Source of the DNA: an uncultured Bacteroidota bacterium
GTDB lineage: Bacteria; Bacteroidota; Bacteroidia; Flavobacteriales; Flavobacteriaceae
Direction of reading: 5' to 3'
Length of the DNA stretch: 36,662 nt
Assembly: GCA_913060705.1 (NCBI GenBank)
Contig: CAJXTX010000010.1
Coordinates: 1 to 36,662, forward strand
In this document: in pieces, positions 8,297 through 16,094 of the stretch
How positions within the stretch are numbered: position 1 is the stretch's first letter
Layout of the letters: every line of letters begins with the position of its first letter
Program-made: the position numbers and the translations under genes
The notes under the pieces: generated by a model
The model's input: only the letters and a program-made list of their open reading frames with translations
What the model was told of the DNA's origin: nothing
Databases searched by the model: none

Positions 8297-9691
8297 ATGC
8301 AGCGATTGATCACGGGTTTCTTTTTAGGTCTGGTTTTCGTTACCACCTCCACAGCGCTCAACGCTCAATCTGAGCCAGAGCAACTGACGTTGACCGAATT
8401 TCTAGGGTATGTCAAGGCATTTCATCCTTTTGTCAAGCAGGCAAATATTGCCTTAGACGAAAGTGAGGCGAAGCTATTGAAGGCGCGCGGTGCATTTGAT
8501 CCAAAGTTTGGGGTAGACCTCAGCGAAAAGACCTTCAAAAACTCCACCTATTACGATCGCCTAAATGCAACCTTTGAGATACCTACCTATTACGGGCTCA
8601 CCTTAAAGGGTGGGTATGTTGAAGCTGATGGAAATTACCTAAATCCCGAAAACGAGGTAACCGGGGAGGGTCTTTACAGCCTCGGAGGAGAGGTGAATTT
8701 AGCCAAAGGCCTTTTGGCTAATCCGCGTATGACCGCCTTAAAACAGGCTAAACTCTTCACACAACAGGCAGAAGAAGAAAACCTCTTAACCGTAAACGAA
8801 ATTTTATTCGATGCCACTCAAGCCTATTTAGACTGGTATCGCGCCTACCAAGAATACCAAGTTTTTGATCAGTTTGTCGAGAATGCCCGTTTTAGGTTTA
8901 AAGGAGTCAAAGAGCAATTCGCCGTTGGTGACCTTGCTGCTATCGACACCACAGAGGCTCGCATTGCCTTTAACAACAGAGTCTTAAGCCTTGAAAAGGC
9001 GCAACTAAAACTCCGAGAAAAAAGCCTCAAAGCAGCGAATTACCTATGGATCAACGACACCCCGGTAACCTTAACCAACGAGGTGCGTCCAGCCCTAGAC
9101 CCCGAGGCCTATGAAATGCGCTTTAACACGTTGAACATCTCCATAGAAGACCATCCAAAGCTTAGGGCTTTAGGATACAAAGTCGACTCTCAACGTCTTG
9201 AGCGAAGACTACAACGCAGCAACTTGCTACCTGAGGTGACGCTTGGATATCAGTGGCTCTCTGAAACCGATGTAACCGAGAATATCCGTCTTGGACTAGA
9301 CCCTGAGAATAGCACTACCAAATTAAAGGTGGGTGTGCCCCTGTTCATGCGAAAAGAAAGGGCAGCGCTAGAAATCTCATCGCTAAAGCTTCAGGATGTG
9401 AGTCTTGAACGCGAGCAGGTATTCATTGAATTAAGTAATAAAATCAGTGCCCTTCAAAGCGGAGTGAACTCTTTTAAACGGCAGTCAGAACTTGCAGAAA
9501 TAATGGTAAACGACTACCGCGCACTTTTTGAAGGGGAGCAACAAAAGTTCGCCGCAGGAGAAAGTTCTTTGTTCTTAGTCAATACGCGTGAGTCTAAGCT
9601 GATTGAAGGGCTTCTAAAAGCCATAGAGCTCTCAGTAGCTCAAAAAATAGCGCGCGCCGAATTGTATTTCAACACTTCCTTTATGCGCTAG
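8297..9691 (+). CDS. TolC-family outer-membrane efflux protein
   Basis: A 464-residue outer-membrane channel component with a Sec signal peptide of about 24 residues ending LNAQ. The mature protein has the internal duplication of long helices and short strands typical of TolC proteins: EEQLTLTEFLGYVKAFHP-like N-terminal helix, heptad-rich segments around residues 150-250, and a second helical pair near the C-terminus (MVNDYRALFEGEQQKFAAGESSLFLVNTRE, cited here by position about 400-430). It is the last gene of the TetR-ABC-HlyD-TolC operon. It converges with glpD; the stop codons of both are TAG and share CTAG at 9688-9691, leaving no room for a separate terminator. It should form the exit duct for the ABC/HlyD pair. 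Confidence 0.9.
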   Translation: MQRLITGFFLGLVFVTTSTALNAQSEPEQLTLTEFLGYVKAFHPFVKQANIALDESEAKLLKARGAFDPKFGVDLSEKTFKNSTYYDRLNATFEIPTYYGLTLKGGYVEADGNYLNPENEVTGEGLYSLGGEVNLAKGLLANPRMTALKQAKLFTQQAEEENLLTVNEILFDATQAYLDWYRAYQEYQVFDQFVENARFRFKGVKEQFAVGDLAAIDTTEARIAFNNRVLSLEKAQLKLREKSLKAANYLWINDTPVTLTNEVRPALDPEAYEMRFNTLNISIEDHPKLRALGYKVDSQRLERRLQRSNLLPEVTLGYQWLSETDVTENIRLGLDPENSTTKLKVGVPLFMRKERAALEISSLKLQDVSLEREQVFIELSNKISALQSGVNSFKRQSELAEIMVNDYRALFEGEQQKFAAGESSLFLVNTRESKLIEGLLKAIELSVAQKIARAELYFNTSFMR

Positions 9692-11241
9692 CGGATGAGG
9701 TAGTTTTGTGCCACTGATTCAAAGGCTTGGCACTGTTCTTTTACCCAATCTGATTTCTTTTTAAGATGCTTGGCCATCAGTTTAGCAACCTCTGGCGCGA
9801 TATCAAGACAGGCCTGGGCATTTAGAAAAAGTGCACGACTTCTTCTCGCCAACATATCTTCGACCGTAAGGGCCATCTCTTCGTGACAGGCCCATTCGAT
9901 CATGTTTGGGCTGATGTAAAAGGCCTCGCTCAGCGACACATTTCCTTGGTCACTTAATTCTCTGATCTTTTCTGCATCGGTGCCGTAAACATGCATCGGA
10001 TCGTCCCAGTTTGAAGCATAATCAAACCCGTGTATCGGAAGTAGTTCGGTATTGCATTTGCGCTCCGGAAGTCCGCCTACCGCGATGGCGGTATTGATCG
10101 TGTCCTCGGCTATTTTTCTATAGGTGGTCCACTTACCTCCCAATATGCTTACCAATCCTGAGGTACTCACAATGACCTTGTGGTGGCGCGACACTTCTTT
10201 AGTAGACTCAGAATTGTCTTCCGAAGCGGCGAGCGGACGTAAACCCGAAAACACACTAAGCACGTCTTTGCGCTTCGGCTTCTTGGTCATGTAAGCACTG
10301 GCATTCTCAAGAATGAAGTCAATCTCTTCTTTGAGCGGCTTGGGCTCGAAATCGGCATTTTTAACAGCGGTATCAGTGGTTCCGACCACCACGTAATCAT
10401 TCCACGGAACAGCAAAAAGCACTCTTCCATCCGTGGTCTGAGGCACCATGATGGCATGCTTACTCTTTAAAAACGAAGCATCTAACACTAGGTGAATTCC
10501 CTGACTTGGACGGATTCTAGGCTTCGCCTCTGGCTGATCGAGTTGCATGATCTGATCCGAGAAAACTCCTGTGGCATTGATAACCACCTTTGCTTCGATA
10601 TCGAATTCTTCTTCACTAAAAACATCTGTGGCACGTACTCCTCGAATCATCTCATCAGTCTTTAAGAGACCGTCCACCGAGCAATAGTTTAGTAGGGTAG
10701 CACCATGATTTTCGGCAGTCTGAGCCATAGAAATGGCCATCCGTGCATCGTCAAATTGACCGTCGTGATAAATCACACCACCTCTCAACCCTTCTTCCTT
10801 AACGTTCGGGATAAGCGCTAAAGTCTCCTCCCGATCGAGCAGGGTACTTGGACCCAAGCCGAGCTTTCCGGCCATCATATCATAAACCTTGAGCCCTATC
10901 CCGTAAAAAGGACTATTCCACCAATCGTAAGACGGGATCACAAAACTGAGGTCTTGCACCAAATGGGGGGCATTTTTACGCATGATACCGCGCTCTCTAA
11001 GTGCTTCAATCACCAATGAGATATCACCATTTTGCAGATAACGCACTCCACCGTGCACCAACTTCGTGCTGCGCGAAGAAGTCCCTTTGGCGAAATCGTA
11101 TTTCTCGAGCAGCAGCGTTTTGTAGCCCCTTGAGGCGGCATCAATGGCAGCCCCGATACCCGATGCACCTCCTCCTATAATCAGTACATCCCAGGGCTTA
11201 TTGCGCTTTTTTAGTTTTGAAAGGTTCGTGGATCTATTCAT
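9688..11241 (-). CDS. glpD: Aerobic glycerol-3-phosphate dehydrogenase, FAD-dependent
   Basis: Membrane-associated flavoenzyme that oxidises sn-glycerol 3-phosphate to dihydroxyacetone phosphate and passes electrons to quinone. It has the FAD-binding GGGASG at residues 23-28 with the following EKYDFAKGTSSRSTKLVHGGVRYL-type region (about 46-69), which is diagnostic for GlpD. The later GGKWTTYRKIAEDT segment belongs to the C-terminal part of the DAO domain. The length of 517 is normal. It is the last gene of a minus-strand run with an aldehyde dehydrogenase and a DtxR-type regulator, with a 12-base gap to the latter. The glycerol kinase and facilitator that would feed it are at 30085-32310. Its distance from them means regulation may be separate. 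Confidence 0.95.
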   Translation of the reverse strand: MNRSTNLSKLKKRNKPWDVLIIGGGASGIGAAIDAASRGYKTLLLEKYDFAKGTSSRSTKLVHGGVRYLQNGDISLVIEALRERGIMRKNAPHLVQDLSFVIPSYDWWNSPFYGIGLKVYDMMAGKLGLGPSTLLDREETLALIPNVKEEGLRGGVIYHDGQFDDARMAISMAQTAENHGATLLNYCSVDGLLKTDEMIRGVRATDVFSEEEFDIEAKVVINATGVFSDQIMQLDQPEAKPRIRPSQGIHLVLDASFLKSKHAIMVPQTTDGRVLFAVPWNDYVVVGTTDTAVKNADFEPKPLKEEIDFILENASAYMTKKPKRKDVLSVFSGLRPLAASEDNSESTKEVSRHHKVIVSTSGLVSILGGKWTTYRKIAEDTINTAIAVGGLPERKCNTELLPIHGFDYASNWDDPMHVYGTDAEKIRELSDQGNVSLSEAFYISPNMIEWACHEEMALTVEDMLARRSRALFLNAQACLDIAPEVAKLMAKHLKKKSDWVKEQCQAFESVAQNYLIR

Positions 11242-11253
11242 TTAAACATCCTT

Positions 11254-11661
11254 TTAGAAATCGTGATCTGGTATGGGGGTGCCATGGGGGTCATGGCTTT
11301 GGTTGCCGAGCATCTCACTCATACGCTTAAAGAATTCAGGCTGTCTTACGTGTTCAAGCTCTTCTGCAATCCCATGCACATGGTCTGCCTCAAAGCCCAT
11401 CACATCTACTAAGAAAGATTCGATGAGACGGTGCTTCGCAACAACCTCGGTAGCAAGTGCTTTGCCTTTTGGCGTAAGGTGAATAGGTTTGTAGGCCTGC
11501 GTCTGTACAAGACCTAAATGGACCATTTCTTTGAGCATGTTTGATACCGTTGATTTACTCACCCCGAATACCTTACTCAGGGCAGTAACGGTCACCCCCT
11601 CACCTCGCTCATCGAACTTGTAGAGCGTCTTGAGGTAATTTTCTTTTTCAATGGTGGGCAT
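11254..11661 (-). CDS. Short DtxR/MntR-family metal-dependent regulator
   Basis: A 135-residue transcriptional regulator with an N-terminal winged helix (VTALSKVFGVSKSTVSNMLKE) and the DtxR metal-binding and dimerisation domain, ending DPHGTPIPDHDF as in the two-domain core of DtxR. It lacks the C-terminal SH3/FeoA-like domain, so it is MntR-sized. Aligning by eye, the His in AKHRL and the Glu, Glu, His of AEELEHV match metal ligands of MntR. The N-terminal ligands of MntR (Asp8, Glu11) are Asn and Lys here (ENYLK). It sits between the aldehyde dehydrogenase (18-base gap) and glpD (12-base gap). No metal transporter lies nearby, so it may act in trans. Mn versus Fe sensing is not decided. Confidence 0.85.
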   Translation of the reverse strand: MPTIEKENYLKTLYKFDERGEGVTVTALSKVFGVSKSTVSNMLKEMVHLGLVQTQAYKPIHLTPKGKALATEVVAKHRLIESFLVDVMGFEADHVHGIAEELEHVRQPEFFKRMSEMLGNQSHDPHGTPIPDHDF

Positions 11662-11679
11662 GCTTCATTAATTTAATGG

Positions 11680-13068
11680 CTAACTCAACCAGCGATTTAA
11701 AGCCAGTAATTTTTTTAGTGCTCCTAGTTTGTTTTTAAACGGGGCATAACGCAATGGAACATCGAGCCAGGTTGCTCTGTATAGTACGGGTTTCTCTCGG
11801 CTAAAGGTGTCGTATCCGTACTTGGCATGGTATACACCGTGTCCGCTTTCACCTACTCCTCCGAAAGGGAGGTTCGATTCAGCAATCATCATAATGGTAT
11901 CGTTGACCGCAGCCTGCCCGAAACGGTGTTTTACCAAAAGTTCTTCAGCCCACTTTTTGTTCTTTGAAAAAACATAAAAGGCCAACGGATTGGGTAGCTC
12001 CTCTAACCATTGATCGATCTCATCCTCTGTTTCATAAGGAATAACCGGTAATAGAGGCCCAAAAATTTCGTCTTGCATGACCTGGTGCTCTCGCGTCACA
12101 TCAGTTATCAAGGTAGGTTGAACGTAGCGGGTATTTCTATCGAACGACCCTCCGTAATACACCTTCGCTTCATTCAGGTAGGTCTCCATGCGGTCTACAT
12201 GCTTTTCATGAATGAGACGACCGTAATCTTCACTCTGATCTGCATTTTGAGAATATGCATTCTCGATGGCCTTCTTTAAGGCCTCCAAAAAAGAGGGGTA
12301 GCTACTTTTGTGAACCAACACATAGTCAGGGGCAATACAGGTTTGCCCGGCATTCAAAAACTTACCCCAAACAATACGTCTAGCACTTAGATCGAGCGGT
12401 GCTGAGGCATCTACAATACAAGGTGACTTACCCCCTAATTCTAGGGTGGTTGGGGTCATGTATTCGGCGGCGGCTTTTGCAACGATCTTTCCGACCGCCA
12501 CACTTCCGGTGAAAAAAATATAATCCCAACGGTGGCGCAGCAGTTCTTGGCTGACTGTTGCATCACCCTGAATGACGGTCACATGGTCTTTCTCAAAGAC
12601 CTTCGCAATCATATTTTCAAGTAGTGCACTGGTTTTTGCACTGTATTCACTCGGCTTAAGCACAACCGTATTCCCTGCAGCCACCGCTGAAACAAGCGGT
12701 GTAAGACTCAATTGAAAAGGATAATTCCAAGGGGCTATGTGTAACGTTACTCCAAAGGGATCCTTAAATACTTTTGAATGCGCCGGAAACGAGGCTAAGC
12801 TAGCAGACCTTCGCTCTGGCATAGACCAGCGTTCAAGATGCGTTAAGGTATGCTTCAGTTCAGCTTGGAGGTAGCTTATTTCAGTAGCTACCGATTCAAA
12901 AGGAGCCTTATTCAAATCACTTTTAAGCGCCTGAATGATCTCTTCTTCTCGGCTATTGACCTCTTGAAGAAGTCGTCGCAGGGCTTGCTTTCGGTAGGCT
13001 ATAGAACGGGTAGCGCCGGTCCTAAAGAACCGGCGCTGACCCTGTATAATTTCATCGATTGCGTTCAC
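11680..13068 (-). CDS. Aldehyde dehydrogenase, class-3-like
   Basis: NAD(P)-dependent aldehyde dehydrogenase of 462 residues, oxidising aldehydes to carboxylates. Visible are PWNYP with the oxyanion Asn (about 113-117), the cofactor loop FFTGSVAVG, the general base in LELGGKSP (Glu210) and the catalytic Cys244 in NAGQTCIAPDY. The short length, with no extended N-terminus, and this motif spacing match ALDH3-type enzymes, which act on fatty and aromatic aldehydes. The start codon is GTG at 13068: the only nearby ATG, at 13073, is in another frame and reads straight into a stop, and the next in-frame Met lies more than 80 residues inside the domain. It is first of the ALDH-DtxR-glpD run. The physiological aldehyde is unknown. 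Confidence 0.92.
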   Translation of the reverse strand: MNAIDEIIQGQRRFFRTGATRSIAYRKQALRRLLQEVNSREEEIIQALKSDLNKAPFESVATEISYLQAELKHTLTHLERWSMPERRSASLASFPAHSKVFKDPFGVTLHIAPWNYPFQLSLTPLVSAVAAGNTVVLKPSEYSAKTSALLENMIAKVFEKDHVTVIQGDATVSQELLRHRWDYIFFTGSVAVGKIVAKAAAEYMTPTTLELGGKSPCIVDASAPLDLSARRIVWGKFLNAGQTCIAPDYVLVHKSSYPSFLEALKKAIENAYSQNADQSEDYGRLIHEKHVDRMETYLNEAKVYYGGSFDRNTRYVQPTLITDVTREHQVMQDEIFGPLLPVIPYETEDEIDQWLEELPNPLAFYVFSKNKKWAEELLVKHRFGQAAVNDTIMMIAESNLPFGGVGESGHGVYHAKYGYDTFSREKPVLYRATWLDVPLRYAPFKNKLGALKKLLALNRWLS

Positions 13069-13104
13069 ACCATTAAAGGTACAAAAGCAATCAAAACAAT
13101 CGGT

Positions 13105-13665
13105 TTAGTAAACTAGGCTTACCTCAACTTTGATGTCGTCTAAAATGAGCTTGTCTCCTAAATCAGAAAAGAAGGCTCCTGAGCGAAACTTCACATTGTA
13201 TTTTGAACGATCGAAAGTCATTTCGGCATTCATCTTATTTGAACCTGCAGCGGTGAATGTCACGTCTACGGGTTGAGTAATTCCTCTTACTGTAAGATCT
13301 CCGGTAGCAGCATAAGAACCGTCGCCAGATTCTTTTACAGAAGTCAACACTAAATAGGCTGTAGCAAATTGGTCAACACCAAAGAAGTCATCTGCCTTTA
13401 GGTGTCCTTCTAACTTTTCAGCCCACTCCCCTTCGAGGTCCTGAACGTCAATTGAGGTCATGTCAATTTCAAAGGCTCCACCCGTAAGTTTCCCATTAGA
13501 GGTGGTGATTGAACCTGATTTAAAAGACAATCCTCCGTAATGTTTTTTTCCGGTAACGTCTCCACCATGCCAGGTCAAAGAACTCTCTGAGGTGTTGATG
13601 TCTTGTGCATTGATTCCTAGGCTTAAACCTAGAACTGCGATAAGTGTTAAATAGATCGTTTTCAT
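13105..13665 (-). CDS. YceI-family periplasmic lipocalin-like protein
   Basis: A 186-residue exported protein with a Sec signal peptide (MKTIYLTLIAVLGLSLGINAQ). The remainder is a YceI domain: an extended beta-barrel that in characterised homologues binds an isoprenoid or amphiphilic ligand. Typical features are TSESSLTWHGGDVTGKKHYG near the N-terminus, FEIDMTSIDVQDLEG, the LTVRGITQPVDVTF signature and FDRSKYNVKFRSGAFFSDLGD. It has its own TATCTTTG promoter box 17 bases upstream of the start, preceded by a 16-base palindrome. A second, shorter YceI lies at 14322-14858, about 30% the same pattern by eye. In vivo role is uncertain; quinone or polyisoprenoid handling is inferred from the family and from the redox genes upstream. 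Confidence 0.93.
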   Translation of the reverse strand: MKTIYLTLIAVLGLSLGINAQDINTSESSLTWHGGDVTGKKHYGGLSFKSGSITTSNGKLTGGAFEIDMTSIDVQDLEGEWAEKLEGHLKADDFFGVDQFATAYLVLTSVKESGDGSYAATGDLTVRGITQPVDVTFTAAGSNKMNAEMTFDRSKYNVKFRSGAFFSDLGDKLILDDIKVEVSLVY

Positions 13666-13682
13666 AGTTTTTATGTTTTTGC

Positions 13683-13690
13683 CAAAGATA
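13683..13690 (-). promoter_or_regulatory. TAnnTTTG (-7) promoter box of the yceI gene
   Basis: TATCTTTG on the minus strand, a perfect Bacteroidota -7 box, 17 bases upstream of the ATG at 13665. No TTTG is present at the expected upstream spacing, which would fit a promoter needing an activator. Confidence 0.5.
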
Positions 13691-13730
13691 GGCCAGCTAC
13701 ACTCGAGTAAGTGTTAAAACAGACTGAAAA

Positions 13731-13746
13731 CTTAATCTAGATTAAG
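13731..13746. promoter_or_regulatory. 16-base perfect palindrome upstream of yceI promoter
   Basis: CTTAATCTAGATTAAG, a gapless 8+8 palindrome, lies between the PAS gene stop and the yceI promoter, about 50-60 bases upstream of the predicted transcription start. With no loop it would make a poor terminator hairpin and there is no T-run on the minus strand, so a protein-binding site is more likely. Confidence 0.45.
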
Positions 13747-13752
13747 GGGGTC

Positions 13753-14241
13753 TTAAGCTACTTCCTTTTCAAGCGCCAAGAAATGGGTGATTTCTTTAGA
13801 AGCGTTGAAAAGAGGAACAATTTTGACTTCGCAGACATATGCCTCTCCATTCTTACGATGGTTGGTGATCTGCGCAGTAAAGGGACTTCCTGATTTTAAT
13901 TTCTTTCTAAAGACATCTCTATCCTCTTGCTTGGTTTGAGGGCCGTGCAAAAGTGCATTTGGTTTTTTACCAATAATTTCATGGGCTTCGTAACCCGTCA
14001 TTTTAGAGAAACCTGTGTCTACCCAAACCACATTATAGGCGTTATCTGATATGATGTAGGCTTGATAAGTAGCGTAGTCTTCTGCTGCCTTTTCAATTGG
14101 AGTAATCCATTCAAAATTTTGAGCCAAACGCTGGTATACCTCTTTGAGGTAGGTTCCATTGAGCTCTCCACACAACTTGTGAAAAGTCTCCAAATAAAAG
14201 TCGCCGGCGATTAAAGGCACGGAGTTCGTATTCAAACTCAT
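13753..14241 (-). CDS. Stand-alone PAS-domain sensor protein
   Basis: A 162-residue cytoplasmic protein with one PAS domain covering about residues 50-160 (IISDNAYNVVWVDTGFSKMTGYEAHEIIGKKPNALLHG, given by position 58-95) and the PAC-like NHRKNGEAYVCEVKIVPLF. No kinase, cyclase, DNA-binding or other output domain is attached. The loop GKKPNALLHG lacks the cysteine of flavin-binding LOV domains (GRNCRFLQ), so photosensing of the LOV kind is unlikely. The ATG at 14241 is chosen over an upstream in-frame ATG at 14286 because a good promoter (14257-14287) lies between the two and the upstream residues are not PAS-like. Placement between two YceI genes suggests a sensor of redox or small ligands for that module; this is inference. 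Confidence 0.85.
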   Translation of the reverse strand: MSLNTNSVPLIAGDFYLETFHKLCGELNGTYLKEVYQRLAQNFEWITPIEKAAEDYATYQAYIISDNAYNVVWVDTGFSKMTGYEAHEIIGKKPNALLHGPQTKQEDRDVFRKKLKSGSPFTAQITNHRKNGEAYVCEVKIVPLFNASKEITHFLALEKEVA

Positions 14242-14256
14242 AAAAAGTATTTGGTG

Positions 14257-14287
14257 TAAATTTAATATATATAACCAGACAAGCAAA
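14257..14287 (-). promoter_or_regulatory. Promoter of the PAS gene
   Basis: On the minus strand TTTG (14284-14287), an exact 19-base spacer, then TAAATTTA (14257-14264), seven of eight to TAnnTTTG. The ATG at 14241 follows 15 bases downstream, which also settles the start of the PAS gene. Confidence 0.6.
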
Positions 14288-14321
14288 CTAACTGTCTGAT
14301 TTTTAGAGAGAAACTTTATTT

Positions 14322-14858
14322 TTAGCTGTTTTGTTTAAACTTTAAATCGACCTCTAGGTCAATATTTTCATCGATGGGTTTAAGCAAAAATCGGGGTAAT
14401 TTAAGATCAAAATCTAACAGGTTGACCTTGAAATCACCGGAAAGACGGTAAACTTTATCTTCTGACTCTTCTTTTAAAAGTACTTTGTATTCTTTGCGCA
14501 ATCCGTTGAGTTCAAAAAATCCAGAAAGTTCAACAGTTTCTTCGTCTATTTTACGGATCGTTTCGCTGTAAAACCGCGCTTCAGGAAATTTTAACGCATT
14601 TAAGACCCGTAACGCATTAGAATCTCGATTCGAACTGTTCGAGTCAAAACTGTTCAAGGCAACACTGATCGCAATACGTGACGGCTGCCCTTCATCGCGA
14701 ATCAGAATCCCCTTCGCGGCCTCTGAAACCCCCGTCCAATCATGGGCCACATGATATCCGCTATACTGAATCCTTGAACTCTCGAGTGTAAATGTCGTTT
14801 GCGCATAACTTTCTACTGTTGCACATAAAAGAGCGAAAAGTATATAAAGGTTTTTCAT
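14322..14858 (-). CDS. YceI-like periplasmic protein, second copy
   Basis: A 178-residue exported protein with a Sec signal (MKNLYILFALLCATVESYAQ) and a YceI-like barrel: ESSRIQYSGYHVAHDWTGVS, then RDSNALRVLNALKFPEARFYS, which is the common YceI segment where a residue-rich loop precedes the middle strands, and a divergent FFELNGLRKEYKV in place of LTVRGVTKPV. The ATG at 14858 overlaps the stop of the preceding b561-like gene (TGATG), so the two are translationally coupled; a GTG one codon upstream is possible. It is the third gene of the Rieske/b561-like/YceI operon. Divergence from the 13105-13665 copy is high, so this is not a recent duplication. Confidence 0.82.
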   Translation of the reverse strand: MKNLYILFALLCATVESYAQTTFTLESSRIQYSGYHVAHDWTGVSEAAKGILIRDEGQPSRIAISVALNSFDSNSSNRDSNALRVLNALKFPEARFYSETIRKIDEETVELSGFFELNGLRKEYKVLLKEESEDKVYRLSGDFKVNLLDFDLKLPRFLLKPIDENIDLEVDLKFKQNS

Positions 14859-15472
14859 CACTGTTTAAATCTTATAACCACCGTTGCCGCTGCGTAGGCT
14901 CCAAAGGCCGTATAGGCTGAAGCGCGGTGAAGCGCCTTATCGCGTTCTTTGTAATACTGAGTCGCAATCATCGCCGAAAGGTGTACACTCGCAAGCCATT
15001 TATGGGCTCGAGCTCCACTCAATCCAATCTCCTTAGAACTAATTAAAGGGGGTGGCGCAAACAAAGAAAGTGCCGCTCCGGTAAAATAGGTAGCCGTTAC
15101 GATACCGCCTAAGGTTTCATGCGTGTCGTAGAGTGAATAATCTCCATTGTACAATTGGCCTCCAATGATTCCTTGTGCCACCATTCCGGCCAGCGTGGCG
15201 TAGCCTATGACTTGATGCACATTGAGCATTGTCTTACGGAGTTTTAGCTCCTTCATCCGGTGTTCTTCATCGAGGTCTGAGAGTCCGGTAAGGCGCATGA
15301 GTCCTTTTTCACCCCACAATAAACGTTGCGTAAAGAGCATGCGTTCTGGCAATAGATCGAACGGAACCTCTTCTTGTGAACCATCGAGCTGAGCGAAGAG
15401 ATCTTCTTGTCCGTAAGAGATTGAGCATGTAAAAATGAACGCAAAAAGAAAGAGCCCCCTTAGTAGTCGCAT
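14858..15472 (-). CDS. Cytochrome b561-like four-helix membrane protein
   Basis: A 204-residue protein I do not recognise as a named family. It has a signal peptide or first helix (1-21, ending SYG), a polar stretch, then four hydrophobic helices from residue 84. Histidines fall in or at the edges of the helices: His86 (LNVHQVIGYATLAG), His118 (YDTHETLGGIVTATY), His157 and His164 (ARAHKWLASVHLSAM) and His182 (ALHRASAYTAFG). That pattern, with paired helices bearing His ligands, resembles di-haem cytochrome b561 or ferric-reductase-like proteins. Position agrees: in E. coli a b561 homologue (yceJ) neighbours yceI, and here the gene lies between a Rieske lipoprotein (3-base gap) and a YceI protein (overlap). 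Haem binding is a prediction. Confidence 0.65.
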   Translation of the reverse strand: MRLLRGLFLFAFIFTCSISYGQEDLFAQLDGSQEEVPFDLLPERMLFTQRLLWGEKGLMRLTGLSDLDEEHRMKELKLRKTMLNVHQVIGYATLAGMVAQGIIGGQLYNGDYSLYDTHETLGGIVTATYFTGAALSLFAPPPLISSKEIGLSGARAHKWLASVHLSAMIATQYYKERDKALHRASAYTAFGAYAAATVVIRFKQ

Positions 15473-15475
15473 AGG

Positions 15476-16036
15476 TTATTTGGTGATGGTAAGTTGGTTG
15501 TCATTGATTGTGGTCGTGTAGCGCGCTAAGTTTCCTGAAGTTTGCCCTGAAGAGCAATTTGCTGTACCTCCTTGTGAGGTACCATAGGAGTTACCGTGGT
15601 TGCCGCAGGTAAAGCGACTACTTGAAGCGCTAAAACTCCAAGAACTACTTGTTCCGGCATGCGGGCAGCAATTGTCAAATGCTAAGATTTGGGTGGCCGA
15701 TGTTCGTAGCAACAACACCCCTTCTTCGGTGAAGTTCATCCATCCGCCGACATTTTTTAGGTTGTCAAAAAACGGATTCTCGAGATCAGCCGTGATCGTG
15801 TCACCATCTACGGTGTAGGCAGGAGTATCGTTCGAGGAGTTGTCATCAGAAGATTGGTCGTCATTACCTCCATAACCGCTGCTAGAATCAATCACCCCAG
15901 TTGCTCCCTCGTCTGAAGGGCTGTCAGAAGAACAGGCCTCTAAAAATGACACCCCAAAGAGCGCGAAGGCAACCGTTGGGCATACTTTGGTCAAGAATTC
16001 TCTGCGTTTGTTTTGTTGATCTTCAGTGAGTTTCAT
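15476..16036 (-). CDS. Rieske [2Fe-2S] lipoprotein
   Basis: A 186-residue exported iron-sulfur protein. The N-terminus has twin arginines at 11-12 (KRREFLTKV), a hydrophobic stretch and a lipobox LEAC with Cys35, so it is probably a Tat-exported lipoprotein. Residues 36-75 form a Ser/Asp/Gly-rich linker. The Rieske domain carries both cluster motifs: Cys124-Pro-His126 and Cys144-Gly-Asn-His147, giving two Cys and two His ligands. Cys123 next to the first ligand is extra. It is first in a minus-strand operon with the b561-like and YceI genes. It is too small and in the wrong context for a bc1 complex subunit; an electron carrier to or from the membrane haem protein is inferred. Confidence 0.9.
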   Translation of the reverse strand: MKLTEDQQNKRREFLTKVCPTVAFALFGVSFLEACSSDSPSDEGATGVIDSSSGYGGNDDQSSDDNSSNDTPAYTVDGDTITADLENPFFDNLKNVGGWMNFTEEGVLLLRTSATQILAFDNCCPHAGTSSSWSFSASSSRFTCGNHGNSYGTSQGGTANCSSGQTSGNLARYTTTINDNQLTITK

Positions 16037-16055
16037 TTTCTTTTTCTTTTTTGTT

Positions 16056-16083
16056 TAAAGATAATAGCCACTCATTAAACAAA
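16056..16083 (-). promoter_or_regulatory. Probable promoter of the Rieske operon
   Basis: Minus strand TTTG (16080-16083), 16-base spacer, TATCTTTA (16056-16063), seven of eight to TAnnTTTG. The spacer is three bases short of the usual length, so confidence is modest. The Rieske start codon is 19 bases downstream. Confidence 0.4.
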
Positions 16084-16094
16084 CTAACAAAACA

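Noticed and set aside
13753-14241. PAS protein as a LOV photoreceptor
   Set aside because: The flavin-adduct cysteine of the GRNCRFLQ motif is absent (GKKPNALLHG here).
14242-14286. Longer PAS protein starting at 14286
   Set aside because: A TTTG-N19-TAAATTTA promoter lies within this stretch, so the start at 14241 is preferred.
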